A DNA stretch of 13,350 nucleotides from NCBI GenBank assembly GCA_003522105.1, contig DPGF01000011.1, positions 1 to 13,350 of the forward strand, given 5' to 3'. This document shows positions 6,731-13,350 of the stretch, piece after piece; position 1 is the first letter of the stretch, and each line of letters starts with the position of its first letter. Below the pieces are notes generated by a model. That model was not told the origin of the DNA, ran no database searches, and saw nothing but the letters and a program-made list of their open reading frames with translations. This DNA comes from Oscillibacter sp. (lineage in GTDB: Bacteria > Bacillota > Clostridia > Oscillospirales > Oscillospiraceae). The position numbers were made by a program, and so were the translations under genes.

Positions 6731-6807
6731 CTGACTATCATGGGCATGACTCGTCAGAAACGCGGCGGGTCTGCCCTTTTGTCTGTTGCACGAAGGGAGG
6801 GTCCGCC
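6731..6807 (+). promoter_or_regulatory. Structured mfd leader with a hairpin covering the ribosome binding site
   Basis: Two predicted stems fill the leader. The first pairs CTGAC with GTCAG (6731-6757), with TCAT/ATGA inside. The second pairs 6764-6778 (GGCGGGTCTGCCCTT) with 6793-6807 (AAGGGAGGGTCCGCC): 14 of 15 positions can pair, three of them G-U, around a 14-base loop. Its 3' arm is the Shine-Dalgarno sequence and ends at the base before the mfd ATG. The pairing is seen; control of translation is inference. Confidence 0.5.
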
Positions 6808-9800
6808 ATGGCGCAGGGAATGCGAAAACTGAATGAAGCCATTGCCGCGCTGCCCGAGGTGCGCGAGCTGCTGCTCTCGCTTGACGCGGGCACATCGCCC
6901 ATCGCCGTGTCGGGCCTTTCGGGTGTGCACCGCGCGCAGCTCATCTCCGCCGTGCGTGAAAAGACGCAGCGTCCGCTGCTGATCGTCTGCGCGGACGAAA
7001 ACGAAGCAAACCGCATGGCGCTCGACCTGACCGCGCTGCTCGGCGAGGAGGCAAGCCTTCTCTTCGCGCGCGAATGGCAGCTGCGCGACCGCGTGGCCGC
7101 CTCACACGGCTGGGAACAGCAGCGCATCGGCTCTTTGTGTCGTCTTGCCGCCGGAGAGGCTCCCGTCCTCGTCGCCACGGTCGACGGTCTGATGCAGCGC
7201 ACGCTGCCGCCGGACGCGCTGCACAGCGCAGTGACGCAGATCACTCCCGGTGCGCGCTTTGATCTGAACGCGCTTTCCAAAAAGCTTGTCGAAAGCGGCT
7301 ACACGCGCGCAGAAACGGTCGAGGGCGTCGGACAGTTCGCCCTGCGCGGCGGCATTCTGGATATTTACTCGCCCCTGAGCGCGCCCGTGCGCGTCGAGTT
7401 CTTCGACGACGAGGTGGACGCGATGGGCGAATTCGACCTTGCGACCCAGCGCCGCACGCAGAACGTCAAGACGCTCACCGTCCTGCCCGCGGCCGAGGTG
7501 CTGCCCGCGCTTTCTGCCGGCGGACGCGAAAAAATGCTTGAGCGTCTCTCCCGCGCCGCGCAGAAGATCGAGAAAAAGGCTGCGGACAGCCCCATCGTAA
7601 AAACGCTGCGCGGCGACATCAAGCGCCTTGCAAATGATCTGCCGCTCGGCGGCATGGACCGTTATCTTGCCGCCTGCTACCCCGACGAGGTCTGCGCGCT
7701 CGACTATCTTTCCCCCGATACGCTCATCGCCGTCAGCGACGGCATGCGCGTTTTGGAGCGCAGCAAGAACTATCACTGGGAGCTTTCCGAAGACGTGAAG
7801 CCCCTGATCGAAGAGGGCGTTTTGTGCGGAGAATTTGCTTCTCTTGCGCTCAGTCAGGAAGCGCTGAGCCACCGCATGAGCGCCTTCCCCGTGCTGCTGC
7901 TCGATGCGCTGCCGACCTCGCGCAATCTGCTCGCGCCGCGCGTGCTTCTCAGCATGAACGCGCGCTCGCTTCCGAGCTACGGCGGCAGTCTTGAGACCGC
8001 CGCGGGCGATATGGAGCGCTATCTTGGCGCAGGCTGCGGCGTGCTCGTCCTCTGCGGCAATGAAACGCGCGCGAAAAACCTCCAGCGGCTTCTCGAAGAG
8101 CGCGGTCTTCGCGCGCAGCTCGACCTGAAAAACACCCGCCTGCCCGCCCCGCACGAGACCGTCATCGGCCTCGGCGCACTCAGCGCCGGCAGCGAATATC
8201 CGCAATTAAAGCTCGTTATCCTGACTGAGGGGCAGCTCACTTCTCCCCTTTCCGGCAAGCGCACGCGGGCAAAGCCGAAGAAGGAAAGCTCGGCGCGCGC
8301 CGCGCTGCGCTCTTACGAGGATCTCTCCCCCGGCGATCTCGTCGTGCATGAGCATCACGGCATCGGCCGCTTTGCGGGCATCGAGCGCATGCGCGTAGAC
8401 GGCGTGGACAAGGATTATATCAAGATCTGCTACGCGGGCAACGACAGTTTGTACGTTCCCGCGACACAGCTCGACATGGTGTCGAAATACATCGGCGGTC
8501 ACGGCGAGGACGAGGACGGCCAGCCGCGCGCAAAGCTCAGTAAGCTCGGCGGCACGGACTGGTCGCGCGCCAAGACAAAGGCGCGCGCCGCGGCGAAGGA
8601 TCTTGCCAAGGGGCTCATCGCGCTCTACGCCGAACGGCAGCGCCGCCCGGGCTTTGCCTTCTCGCCCGACTCCCCATGGCAGAAGGAGTTTGAAGACGCC
8701 TTCGACTATGATGAGACCGACGATCAGCTGCGCGCCATCGCCGAGATCAAATCCGACATGGAGCGCTCGACGCCGATGGACCGCCTGCTCTGCGGCGACG
8801 TGGGCTATGGCAAGACCGAGGTCGCGCTTCGCGCCGTGATGAAATGCATCTTAGACGGCAAGCAGGCGGCGATCTTGGTGCCGACCACGGTGCTCGCCCA
8901 GCAGCATTACGCAACGGCGATCAACCGCTTCCGCTCGTTTCCCGTGCGCATCGAGGTGCTCTCGCGCTTCAAAACGCCGGCGCAGAAAAAGCAGATCATG
9001 CAGGACGCGGCCGCGGGCAAGATCGACTTGCTCATTGGCACGCACTCGCTGCTGCAAAAGAGCCTGCACTTCAAGGACCTTGGCCTTCTCATCATCGACG
9101 AGGAGCAGCGCTTCGGCGTGACGCATAAGGAAAAGCTCAAGGAGCTTTCCCGCCAGGTCGACACGCTGACGCTCTCGGCAACGCCCATTCCCCGCACGCT
9201 CAACATGGCGCTCTCGGGCATCCGCGACATGTCCACCATCGAGGTCCCGCCCGTCGACCGCCAGCCGGTGCAGACCTACGTCCTCGAGCACAACTGGGGC
9301 GTCATCGCCGATGCCATCCGGCGCGAGCTTGCCCGCGGCGGGCAGGTCTACTACATGCACAACCGCGTGGAGACCATCGACCGCTGCGCAGCTCAGCTCA
9401 AAAAGCTCCTCGGCGAAGAGGTCTCGATCGGCGTCGCCCACGGCAAAATGGACGAAAAGGGCTTATCGTCCGTGATGCAGCAGCTCTCGGACGGAGAAAT
9501 TCAGGTGCTCGTGTGCACGACCATCATCGAAACGGGCATCGACATTCCGAATGTCAACACCCTCATCATCGAGGACGCCGACCGCCTCGGCCTCGCCCAG
9601 CTCCACCAGATCAGAGGGCGCATCGGCCGCAGCGCGCGCCGGGCGTATGCCTATATGACATACCGCGCGGGAAAAATTCTCACCGAGGTCGCCGCCAAGC
9701 GGCTCACCGCCATCCGCGAGTACGCAGAGTTCGGCTCGGGCTTCCGCATCGCGATGCGCGACCTTGAAATTCGCGGCGCGGGCAATTTACTCGGCCCCGA

Positions 9801-10377
9801 GCAGTCGGGCTACATGATGAGCGTCGGCTATGATATGTACTTGCAGCTTTTGGAGGAAGCGGTGCTTGAGCAGCGCGGCGAAAAAGCCCCGCAGCGCACC
9901 GAATGCTCGGCAGACCTCACAGTCTCGGCCAACCTGCCGGAGAGCTACATTCCCTCGGGCGAGCAGCGCATGGACATCTACCGCCGCATCGCGGCGCTGC
10001 GCACCGCCGAGCAGTCGCAGGAGCTGCTCGACGAGCTGATCGACCGCTACGGCGAGCCGCCGCCGCCTGTTCTCAGGCTCATGGACGTCGCGCTGCTGCG
10101 CGCGGAGGCCATGCAGATCGGCGTATGCGACATCGCCCAGCGCGGCAGCGAGATCTCCTTCACCTTTGCCGGCGCGGACGCTGTGCCGGTAAATGCCGTG
10201 ATGGCGCTCTGTTCGCTGCCGAAGAACCGCCGCAGGCTCACGCTTTCCGCCACGGGAACGGAGCCGAAGCTCCTGCTGCGTCTTACGCCAAACGAGGACG
10301 CATTGGATACTGCCTTGACGCTGGTCGGAGACCTGCGTGTGAATAAGGAAGAAAACGAAAAAGAGGTAACATTATGA
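6808..10377 (+). CDS. mfd: Transcription-repair coupling factor
   Basis: Mfd is a DNA translocase that displaces RNA polymerase stalled at lesions and recruits UvrA. At 1189 residues it is full length. In order: a UvrB-homology module (about 1-200, with the nucleotide loop degraded to SGLSGVHRAQL, as expected for Mfd), a linker region, the CarD-like RNA-polymerase interaction domain (about 505-575, LSPGDLVVHEHHGIGRF), and the RecG-like motor with Walker A GDVGYGKT (663-670), DEEQ (764-767), SAT (790-792) and QIRGRIGR (934-941). The translocation (TRG) segment MRDLEIRGAGNLLG comes next. The C-terminal domain that masks UvrA binding (IPSGEQRMDIYRRIA onward) is intact. The ATG follows AAGGGAGGG. 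Order pth-mfd is conserved in Firmicutes; the small fin gene found between them in Bacillus is absent. The stop overlaps the next start as ATGA. Confidence 0.98.
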   Translation: MAQGMRKLNEAIAALPEVRELLLSLDAGTSPIAVSGLSGVHRAQLISAVREKTQRPLLIVCADENEANRMALDLTALLGEEASLLFAREWQLRDRVAASHGWEQQRIGSLCRLAAGEAPVLVATVDGLMQRTLPPDALHSAVTQITPGARFDLNALSKKLVESGYTRAETVEGVGQFALRGGILDIYSPLSAPVRVEFFDDEVDAMGEFDLATQRRTQNVKTLTVLPAAEVLPALSAGGREKMLERLSRAAQKIEKKAADSPIVKTLRGDIKRLANDLPLGGMDRYLAACYPDEVCALDYLSPDTLIAVSDGMRVLERSKNYHWELSEDVKPLIEEGVLCGEFASLALSQEALSHRMSAFPVLLLDALPTSRNLLAPRVLLSMNARSLPSYGGSLETAAGDMERYLGAGCGVLVLCGNETRAKNLQRLLEERGLRAQLDLKNTRLPAPHETVIGLGALSAGSEYPQLKLVILTEGQLTSPLSGKRTRAKPKKESSARAALRSYEDLSPGDLVVHEHHGIGRFAGIERMRVDGVDKDYIKICYAGNDSLYVPATQLDMVSKYIGGHGEDEDGQPRAKLSKLGGTDWSRAKTKARAAAKDLAKGLIALYAERQRRPGFAFSPDSPWQKEFEDAFDYDETDDQLRAIAEIKSDMERSTPMDRLLCGDVGYGKTEVALRAVMKCILDGKQAAILVPTTVLAQQHYATAINRFRSFPVRIEVLSRFKTPAQKKQIMQDAAAGKIDLLIGTHSLLQKSLHFKDLGLLIIDEEQRFGVTHKEKLKELSRQVDTLTLSATPIPRTLNMALSGIRDMSTIEVPPVDRQPVQTYVLEHNWGVIADAIRRELARGGQVYYMHNRVETIDRCAAQLKKLLGEEVSIGVAHGKMDEKGLSSVMQQLSDGEIQVLVCTTIIETGIDIPNVNTLIIEDADRLGLAQLHQIRGRIGRSARRAYAYMTYRAGKILTEVAAKRLTAIREYAEFGSGFRIAMRDLEIRGAGNLLGPEQSGYMMSVGYDMYLQLLEEAVLEQRGEKAPQRTECSADLTVSANLPESYIPSGEQRMDIYRRIAALRTAEQSQELLDELIDRYGEPPPPVLRLMDVALLRAEAMQIGVCDIAQRGSEISFTFAGADAVPVNAVMALCSLPKNRRRLTLSATGTEPKLLLRLTPNEDALDTALTLVGDLRVNKEENEKEVTL

Positions 10378-11504
10378 TCAAAAAGAGATTGCTTTCGTTC
10401 CTTGGCGCGGCGGCCATCACCGCGGCGCTCACCTTCGCCGTCGTTTCGCTCTCGCCCTCGAACGGCTTCACCTCCGGCACCATACACTCCGGCCTCTGCT
10501 ACGAAGCGACCGGCGTCGCGCCCGACGCGATCGTCGCAAGCGTCGACGGCAACGGCGCAAGCGCCGACCTCATCGCCTACTGGACGGGCTACAACGTGTC
10601 GTATCTCGACAGCTACATGCAGTATTACACCGGCGCCGCGTTCGACTGGGATTACACCTTCGAAGACGGCACGAGCATCACCGACTATGTCAAGTCCAAC
10701 GTGCTCATGGCCGTCAAGCAGCACCTGGTGCTGGAAAATCTTGCCGAGGAATACAGCGCGACGCTCACCGCCGAGCAGAAGGCCGCCATCGAGGCAAGCG
10801 ACCAGGCCTATATCGACCAGTACGGCAGCGAAGAGGCCTTTGAGGCGGAGCTGAACAAGCTCGGCATGCGCCGCGAGACCTACGACCGCGTTTCCACCTC
10901 GAACTACCTTTATCAGAACCTCTATCAGCTCTACAATACCGAGGGCAGCATGCTCTACGCCTCCGACGAGGATCTTGCCCTCTATGCCGCTGAGAAAAAT
11001 TACATCACCGCCGACCACATTCTGCTCACCACGAAGGATACCACCACGGGCGAGGCGCTGAGCGACGAGGAAAAGGCCGAGAAGAAGGCGCTCGCCGAGG
11101 AGATCAAGCAGAAGCTCGATGCCTGCGAGGGTGATCTCACCGCGCTGACCGCGCTCTTCCGCGAGCTGGCCGACGAGTACAGCGAAGATCCCGGCCGCGA
11201 GACCTATCCCACGGGCTACACCTTCACCACCGGCGCAATGGTGCCGGAATTTGAGGCTGCCGCTTATGCCCTCGCCGAAGGCGCGGTGAGCGAGATCGTT
11301 GAATCAAGCTTTGGCTATCATATTCTGCTCCGTCTGCCGCTCGACAAGGCTGCCGCCGCGGATGCGGTGCGCGAGACCTACTTTACAGACTTCTTCTCTG
11401 ATCGCGTGGAGAGCGCCGTCATCGCCACCAGCGCGGAATTCGACAAGCTCGACCCGCAGGTGTTGTACGAAACGATCCAGGCTGCCGCTCAGGTGGAAGG
11501 TTAA
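10374..11504 (+). CDS. Parvulin-type (PrsA/SurA-like) peptidylprolyl isomerase, membrane-anchored or secreted
   Basis: It probably assists folding of exported proteins outside the membrane by proline cis-trans isomerisation. Of 376 residues, 1-30 form a positively charged start (MIKKR) and a hydrophobic segment (about 7-26). Residues 50-200 resemble the helical chaperone part of SurA/PrsA. The parvulin domain spans about 211-322: ITADHILL, DEYSEDPG, TTGAMVPEFEAAAYAL and VESSFGYHILLRL. The GGDLG-like stretch is weak (YPTGYTFTTG). A C-terminal helix-rich tail follows. Unlike Bacillus PrsA there is no lipobox cysteine after the hydrophobic segment and no clear AxA cleavage site, so an uncleaved N-terminal anchor is likely. 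Translation is coupled to mfd by the ATGA overlap; mfd followed by such a gene is a familiar clostridial arrangement. It ends at a strong terminator. Confidence 0.88.
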   Translation: MIKKRLLSFLGAAAITAALTFAVVSLSPSNGFTSGTIHSGLCYEATGVAPDAIVASVDGNGASADLIAYWTGYNVSYLDSYMQYYTGAAFDWDYTFEDGTSITDYVKSNVLMAVKQHLVLENLAEEYSATLTAEQKAAIEASDQAYIDQYGSEEAFEAELNKLGMRRETYDRVSTSNYLYQNLYQLYNTEGSMLYASDEDLALYAAEKNYITADHILLTTKDTTTGEALSDEEKAEKKALAEEIKQKLDACEGDLTALTALFRELADEYSEDPGRETYPTGYTFTTGAMVPEFEAAAYALAEGAVSEIVESSFGYHILLRLPLDKAAAADAVRETYFTDFFSDRVESAVIATSAEFDKLDPQVLYETIQAAAQVEG

Positions 11505-11531
11505 ACTCCTCCCCGCGCAGAAACTCCATGA

Positions 11532-11571
11532 AAAAGGGGACATTCTCTTTCCGAAGGGAATGTCCCTTTTT
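11532..11571 (+). terminator. Intrinsic terminator after the isomerase gene, copy 2 of the repeated hairpin
   Basis: A stem of about 18 bp (core GGGGACATTCTCTT pairing with AAGGGAATGTCCC, two G-U pairs) closes a TCCG loop; an A run on the left pairs with the T run on the right, giving the U tract. It begins 27 bases after the isomerase stop. Core and downstream flank (CGACC..TGGCGGC) match the hairpin in the prs-pth gap. Confidence 0.85.
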
Positions 11572-11693
11572 CGACCAATGGCGGCACGCGATGATCTTCC
11601 ACACACGCAAGAAGCGTCCGTGCCAAAATTTTCGCAGCATTCTGTTCCTTTTGGACGCGCAAACCGCGCCATGACGCATGATATCCTTCATTC

Positions 11694-11711
11694 TTGTTAA
11701 ATAGTTAACGA
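11694..11711. promoter_or_regulatory. Rex-type redox operator
   Basis: TTGTTAA-ATAG-TTAACGA differs from the known Rex consensus TTGTTAA-N4-TTAACAA at one base. Rex is a repressor released from DNA when the NADH/NAD+ ratio rises, and in clostridia it controls fermentation genes including those of butyrate and butanol formation. The site lies 48 bases before the -35 of the thiolase promoter, further upstream than a simple blocking operator, so repression may need looping, a second site or an unseen promoter. No rex gene is in the window. Confidence 0.7.
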
Positions 11712-11740
11712 AATGAAAGAAATAAATCAAAATTTCACAC

Positions 11741-11772
11741 ATTTTTCATTACTTTGCAGTTGATTTTTCATT
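11741..11772 (+). repeat. Direct repeat ATTTTTCATT in the thiolase promoter region
   Basis: The ten-base word ATTTTTCATT occurs at 11741-11750 and 11763-11772, 22 bases apart, about two helical turns. The second copy overlaps the -35 and the spacer of the promoter. Such phasing fits a bound protein or intrinsic bending; in AT-rich DNA chance is also possible. Confidence 0.4.
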
Positions 11773-11788
11773 TTCCCCTGTGTATAAT
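11760..11788 (+). promoter_or_regulatory. Sigma-A promoter of the thiolase gene
   Basis: TTGATT (11760-11765) and a perfect TATAAT (11783-11788) are separated by 17 bases. Transcription is predicted from about 11795. This is among the best promoters in the window and fits the strongly biased codon use of the gene it serves. Confidence 0.85.
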
Positions 11789-11847
11789 CAAACTCGAAGA
11801 AAATCGGAGCTTTCGTCCGGATTTACAAATGTTAAAGGAGAAGTCAA

Positions 11848-13107
11848 ATGAAAGAATTGTACGTCGTCAACTGCTGCCGTACCGCTGTCGGTTCCTTCGG
11901 CGGTTCCCTCAAGAACACCCCCGCCGCTGAGCTCGGCTCCATCGTTGTCAAGGAAGCCCTCAAGCGCGCGAACGTCGCTCCCGAGAACGTCGATGAGCTG
12001 ATGTTCGGCTGCATCTTGACCTCCGGCCTCGGCCAGAACGTCGCCCGTCAGGTCGGCGTGGGCGCGGGCCTTCCCTACTCCGTCCCCGCTTACACCGTCG
12101 GCATGGTCTGCGGTTCCGGCATGAAGTCCGTCATCGAGGCCGGCCGTGCCATTCTCGCCGGCGACGCCGATATCGTCGTCTGCGGCGGCACCGAGAACAT
12201 GAGCGCCGCTCCTTATGCCGCTCCCGACGCCCGCTGGGGCGCCCGCATGGGCGACAAGAAGCTTGTCGACACCATGATCAAGGACGGCCTGTGGGATGCG
12301 TTCAACAACTACCACATGGGCACCACCGCCGAGAACATCTGCGACGTTTGGGGCATCACCCGCGAAGAGCTCGACGCCTTCGGCGCCGCCTCCCAGCAGA
12401 AGACCGAGGCCGCGCAGAAGTCCGGCCGTTTCGACGACGAGATCGTCCCCGTGCCCGTCAAGGTCAAGAAGGAGATCGTCGAGTTCAAGAAGGACGAGTT
12501 CCCCCGCGCCGGTTCCACCGTCGAGGGTCTTGCCAAGCTGCGCGGCGCGTTCCCCGTCGGTCCTGAGGGCGTTGAGGACGAGATCGTCCACACCTTTAAG
12601 CCCACCGAGATCCACGAGGAGGATACCCGCAAGCATGTTCAGCGCGTGACCGCCGGTAACGCCTCCGGCATCAACGACGGCGCTGCCGCTATCGTCCTCG
12701 CTTCCGGCGAGGCCGTGAAGAAGTACAACCTCAAGCCCATGGCCAAGCTCGTCAGCTGGGGCCAGGGCGGCGTCGACCCGAAGATCATGGGCGTCGGCCC
12801 CGTGCCCGCTTCCCGTCAGGCCATGCAGAAGGCCGGCCTGACCATCGACGATATCGACCTTGTCGAGGCCAACGAAGCCTTCGCGGCTCAGTCCATCGCG
12901 GTTGCCCGTGAGCTGCACTTCGACATGAACAAGGTCAATGTCAACGGCGGCGCGATCTCCATCGGCCACCCCGTCGGCGCTTCCGGCGCTCGTATCATCG
13001 TCACCCTGCTGCACGAAATGCTCAAGCGCGACGACGCCAAGAAGGGTCTTGCCACCCTCTGCATCGGCGGCGGCCAGGGCGTTGCCACCATCTTCGAGAA
13101 GTGCTAA
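11848..13107 (+). CDS. thlA: Acetyl-CoA acetyltransferase (biosynthetic thiolase)
   Basis: It condenses two acetyl-CoA into acetoacetyl-CoA, the entry step to butyrate, and is cytoplasmic. All thiolase catalytic positions are present: Cys88 in MVCGSGMKSV (acyl carrier), NEAFAAQ, His374 in GGAISIGHPVGASGAR and Cys405 in CIGGGQG; VTAGNASGINDG (267-278) lies at the CoA site. At 419 residues it exceeds the usual 391-393. The excess, about 26 residues, is an acidic insert within 236-266 just before VTAGNASG. Codon use is strongly biased as in prs, suggesting high expression. The start has AAAGGAG seven bases away. It stands alone between its own promoter and terminators, not next to crt, hbd or bcd. 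Assignment to acetoacetyl-CoA formation and not fatty-acid degradation rests on similarity to clostridial ThlA and the Rex-like site. Confidence 0.95.
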   Translation: MKELYVVNCCRTAVGSFGGSLKNTPAAELGSIVVKEALKRANVAPENVDELMFGCILTSGLGQNVARQVGVGAGLPYSVPAYTVGMVCGSGMKSVIEAGRAILAGDADIVVCGGTENMSAAPYAAPDARWGARMGDKKLVDTMIKDGLWDAFNNYHMGTTAENICDVWGITREELDAFGAASQQKTEAAQKSGRFDDEIVPVPVKVKKEIVEFKKDEFPRAGSTVEGLAKLRGAFPVGPEGVEDEIVHTFKPTEIHEEDTRKHVQRVTAGNASGINDGAAAIVLASGEAVKKYNLKPMAKLVSWGQGGVDPKIMGVGPVPASRQAMQKAGLTIDDIDLVEANEAFAAQSIAVARELHFDMNKVNVNGGAISIGHPVGASGARIIVTLLHEMLKRDDAKKGLATLCIGGGQGVATIFEKC

Positions 13108-13129
13108 AGCACCGCTAACCCCTGAAAAT

Positions 13130-13162
13130 AAAAGGAGACCTCGAAAGAGGTCTCCTTTTTTT
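13130..13162 (+). terminator. Intrinsic terminator of the thiolase gene
   Basis: A 13-bp perfect stem (AAAGGAGACCTC core with its complement) closes a GAAA tetraloop and runs into seven T residues. It begins 23 bases after the thiolase stop. Confidence 0.93.
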
Positions 13163-13186
13163 GCCGCCTGCGGGCGGCGTCTTTTT
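13163..13186 (+). terminator. Second, back-up terminator
   Basis: GCCGCC and GGCGGC form a 6-bp GC-only stem with a TGCG loop, followed three bases later by TTTTT. It lies immediately after the first terminator. Confidence 0.55.
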
Positions 13187-13206
13187 CGCGCCCCCGCCGC
13201 ATAAAA

Positions 13207-13238
13207 GAAAGGGACGCCCCGTTCGGGGCGTCCCTTTT
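13207..13238. terminator. Bidirectional terminator between convergent genes
   Basis: AAAGGGACGCCCC and its complement form a 13-bp perfect stem around a GTTC loop, with A and T runs on the two sides. It lies between the thiolase and a minus-strand gene ending at 13276, so it can stop transcripts from both sides. Confidence 0.85.
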
Positions 13239-13275
13239 GATCGCAATGTAATGAATTCTTCTTCGCAGAAACGAA

Positions 13276-13350
13276 TTAGAACTTGGGCTTCTGGGCCTTG
13301 ACCTTGGGCTCCTGACCGTTGCAGACAGCGACGATGTCGTTGGCGACGGA
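13276..13350 (-). CDS. C-terminal 24 residues of an unidentified protein, possibly a 2-hydroxyacid dehydrogenase
   Basis: Read on the minus strand, the last 75 bases of the window are an open frame ending in TAA (13278-13276), followed by a terminator 38 bases downstream. The 24 residues include VANDIVAVCNGQEPKV and a basic end KAQKPKF. Codons are of the biased kind seen in prs and the thiolase gene, which supports real coding sequence. The pattern of a helix followed by NGQEP resembles the C-termini of D-isomer 2-hydroxyacid dehydrogenases such as phosphoglycerate dehydrogenase, but the fragment is too short to rely on. The coding call is fairly sure; the product is a guess. Confidence 0.6.
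   Translation of the reverse strand, partial: SVANDIVAVCNGQEPKVKAQKPKF

Larger units (their letters stand above)
11505..11847 (+). other. Intergenic region before the thiolase gene
   Basis: These 343 bases hold, in order, the isomerase terminator, a GC-mixed stretch with no gene that I can support (11572-11693), a Rex-like operator, an AT-rich segment with a direct repeat, a sigma-A promoter, and a leader of about 53 bases. The leader contains a small bulged hairpin (11801-11808 with 11816-11824) just upstream of the AAAGGAG site. Confidence 0.75.

Noticed and set aside
6740..6832. A 30-codon upstream frame in the mfd leader overlapping the mfd start
   Set aside because: The ATG has no Shine-Dalgarno sequence and the frame has no distinctive feature; it is better explained by the palindrome TCATGGGCATGA that creates the ATG.
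11788..13014. A 408-codon minus-strand frame over the thiolase gene
   Set aside because: Same reason: a shadow of strongly biased thiolase codons, ending inside the thiolase promoter, with repetitive Gly/Asp/Ala composition.
1..13350. Defence system, prophage, CRISPR array, riboswitch, T-box or biosynthetic cluster
   Set aside because: All sizeable coding regions are assigned to housekeeping families, there are no regularly spaced repeats, no integrase or transposase frames, and no leader with recognisable riboswitch or T-box motifs.

Overview
The window reads as a housekeeping stretch of a GC-rich (roughly 60% by eye) member of the class Clostridia, most likely a gut-type, butyrate-forming member of the Oscillospiraceae/Ruminococcaceae. 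The grounds are the Firmicutes-type gene order glmU-prs-pth-mfd-peptidylprolyl isomerase, a clostridial thiolase behind a near-consensus Rex operator, strong AGGAGG-type ribosome binding sites and sigma-A promoters. No mobile element, CRISPR array, tRNA or rRNA was seen. The species cannot be fixed from the sequence.

Left third (1-3554, minus strand): trmL-pgk-tpiA-gpmI, a lower-glycolysis cluster headed by a tRNA wobble methyltransferase gene. A good sigma-A promoter lies in front of trmL (TTGAAT, 17 bp, TACAAT). I see no terminator between trmL and pgk, so the four genes may be one transcript. gpmI runs off the left edge. An inverted repeat sits between trmL and pgk.

Middle (3664-11571, plus strand): glmU-like, prs, pth, mfd and a parvulin-type peptidylprolyl isomerase. 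The glmU product keeps its left-handed beta-helix acetyltransferase half, but its uridyltransferase half is short and lacks the key residues. This is the most unusual protein in the window. The prs-pth gap is a series of hairpins; its central one is related in sequence and downstream flank to the terminator after the isomerase gene. mfd has its own promoter and a leader hairpin that would cover its ribosome binding site. mfd and the isomerase gene overlap by four bases.

Right end (11572-13350): a monocistronic acetyl-CoA acetyltransferase gene with a strong promoter, an upstream Rex-like operator and about 26 extra residues before the VTAGNASG motif. Three hairpins follow it, and the last 24 codons of a convergent minus-strand gene end the window.

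Together the genes supply lower glycolysis, PRPP and amino-sugar precursors, translation maintenance (pth, trmL), transcription-coupled repair, extracytoplasmic folding, and the first step from acetyl-CoA to butyrate. I found no new multi-gene system. The points worth a second look are the degenerate GlmU, the Rex site, the mfd leader hairpin and the repeated intergenic hairpin.
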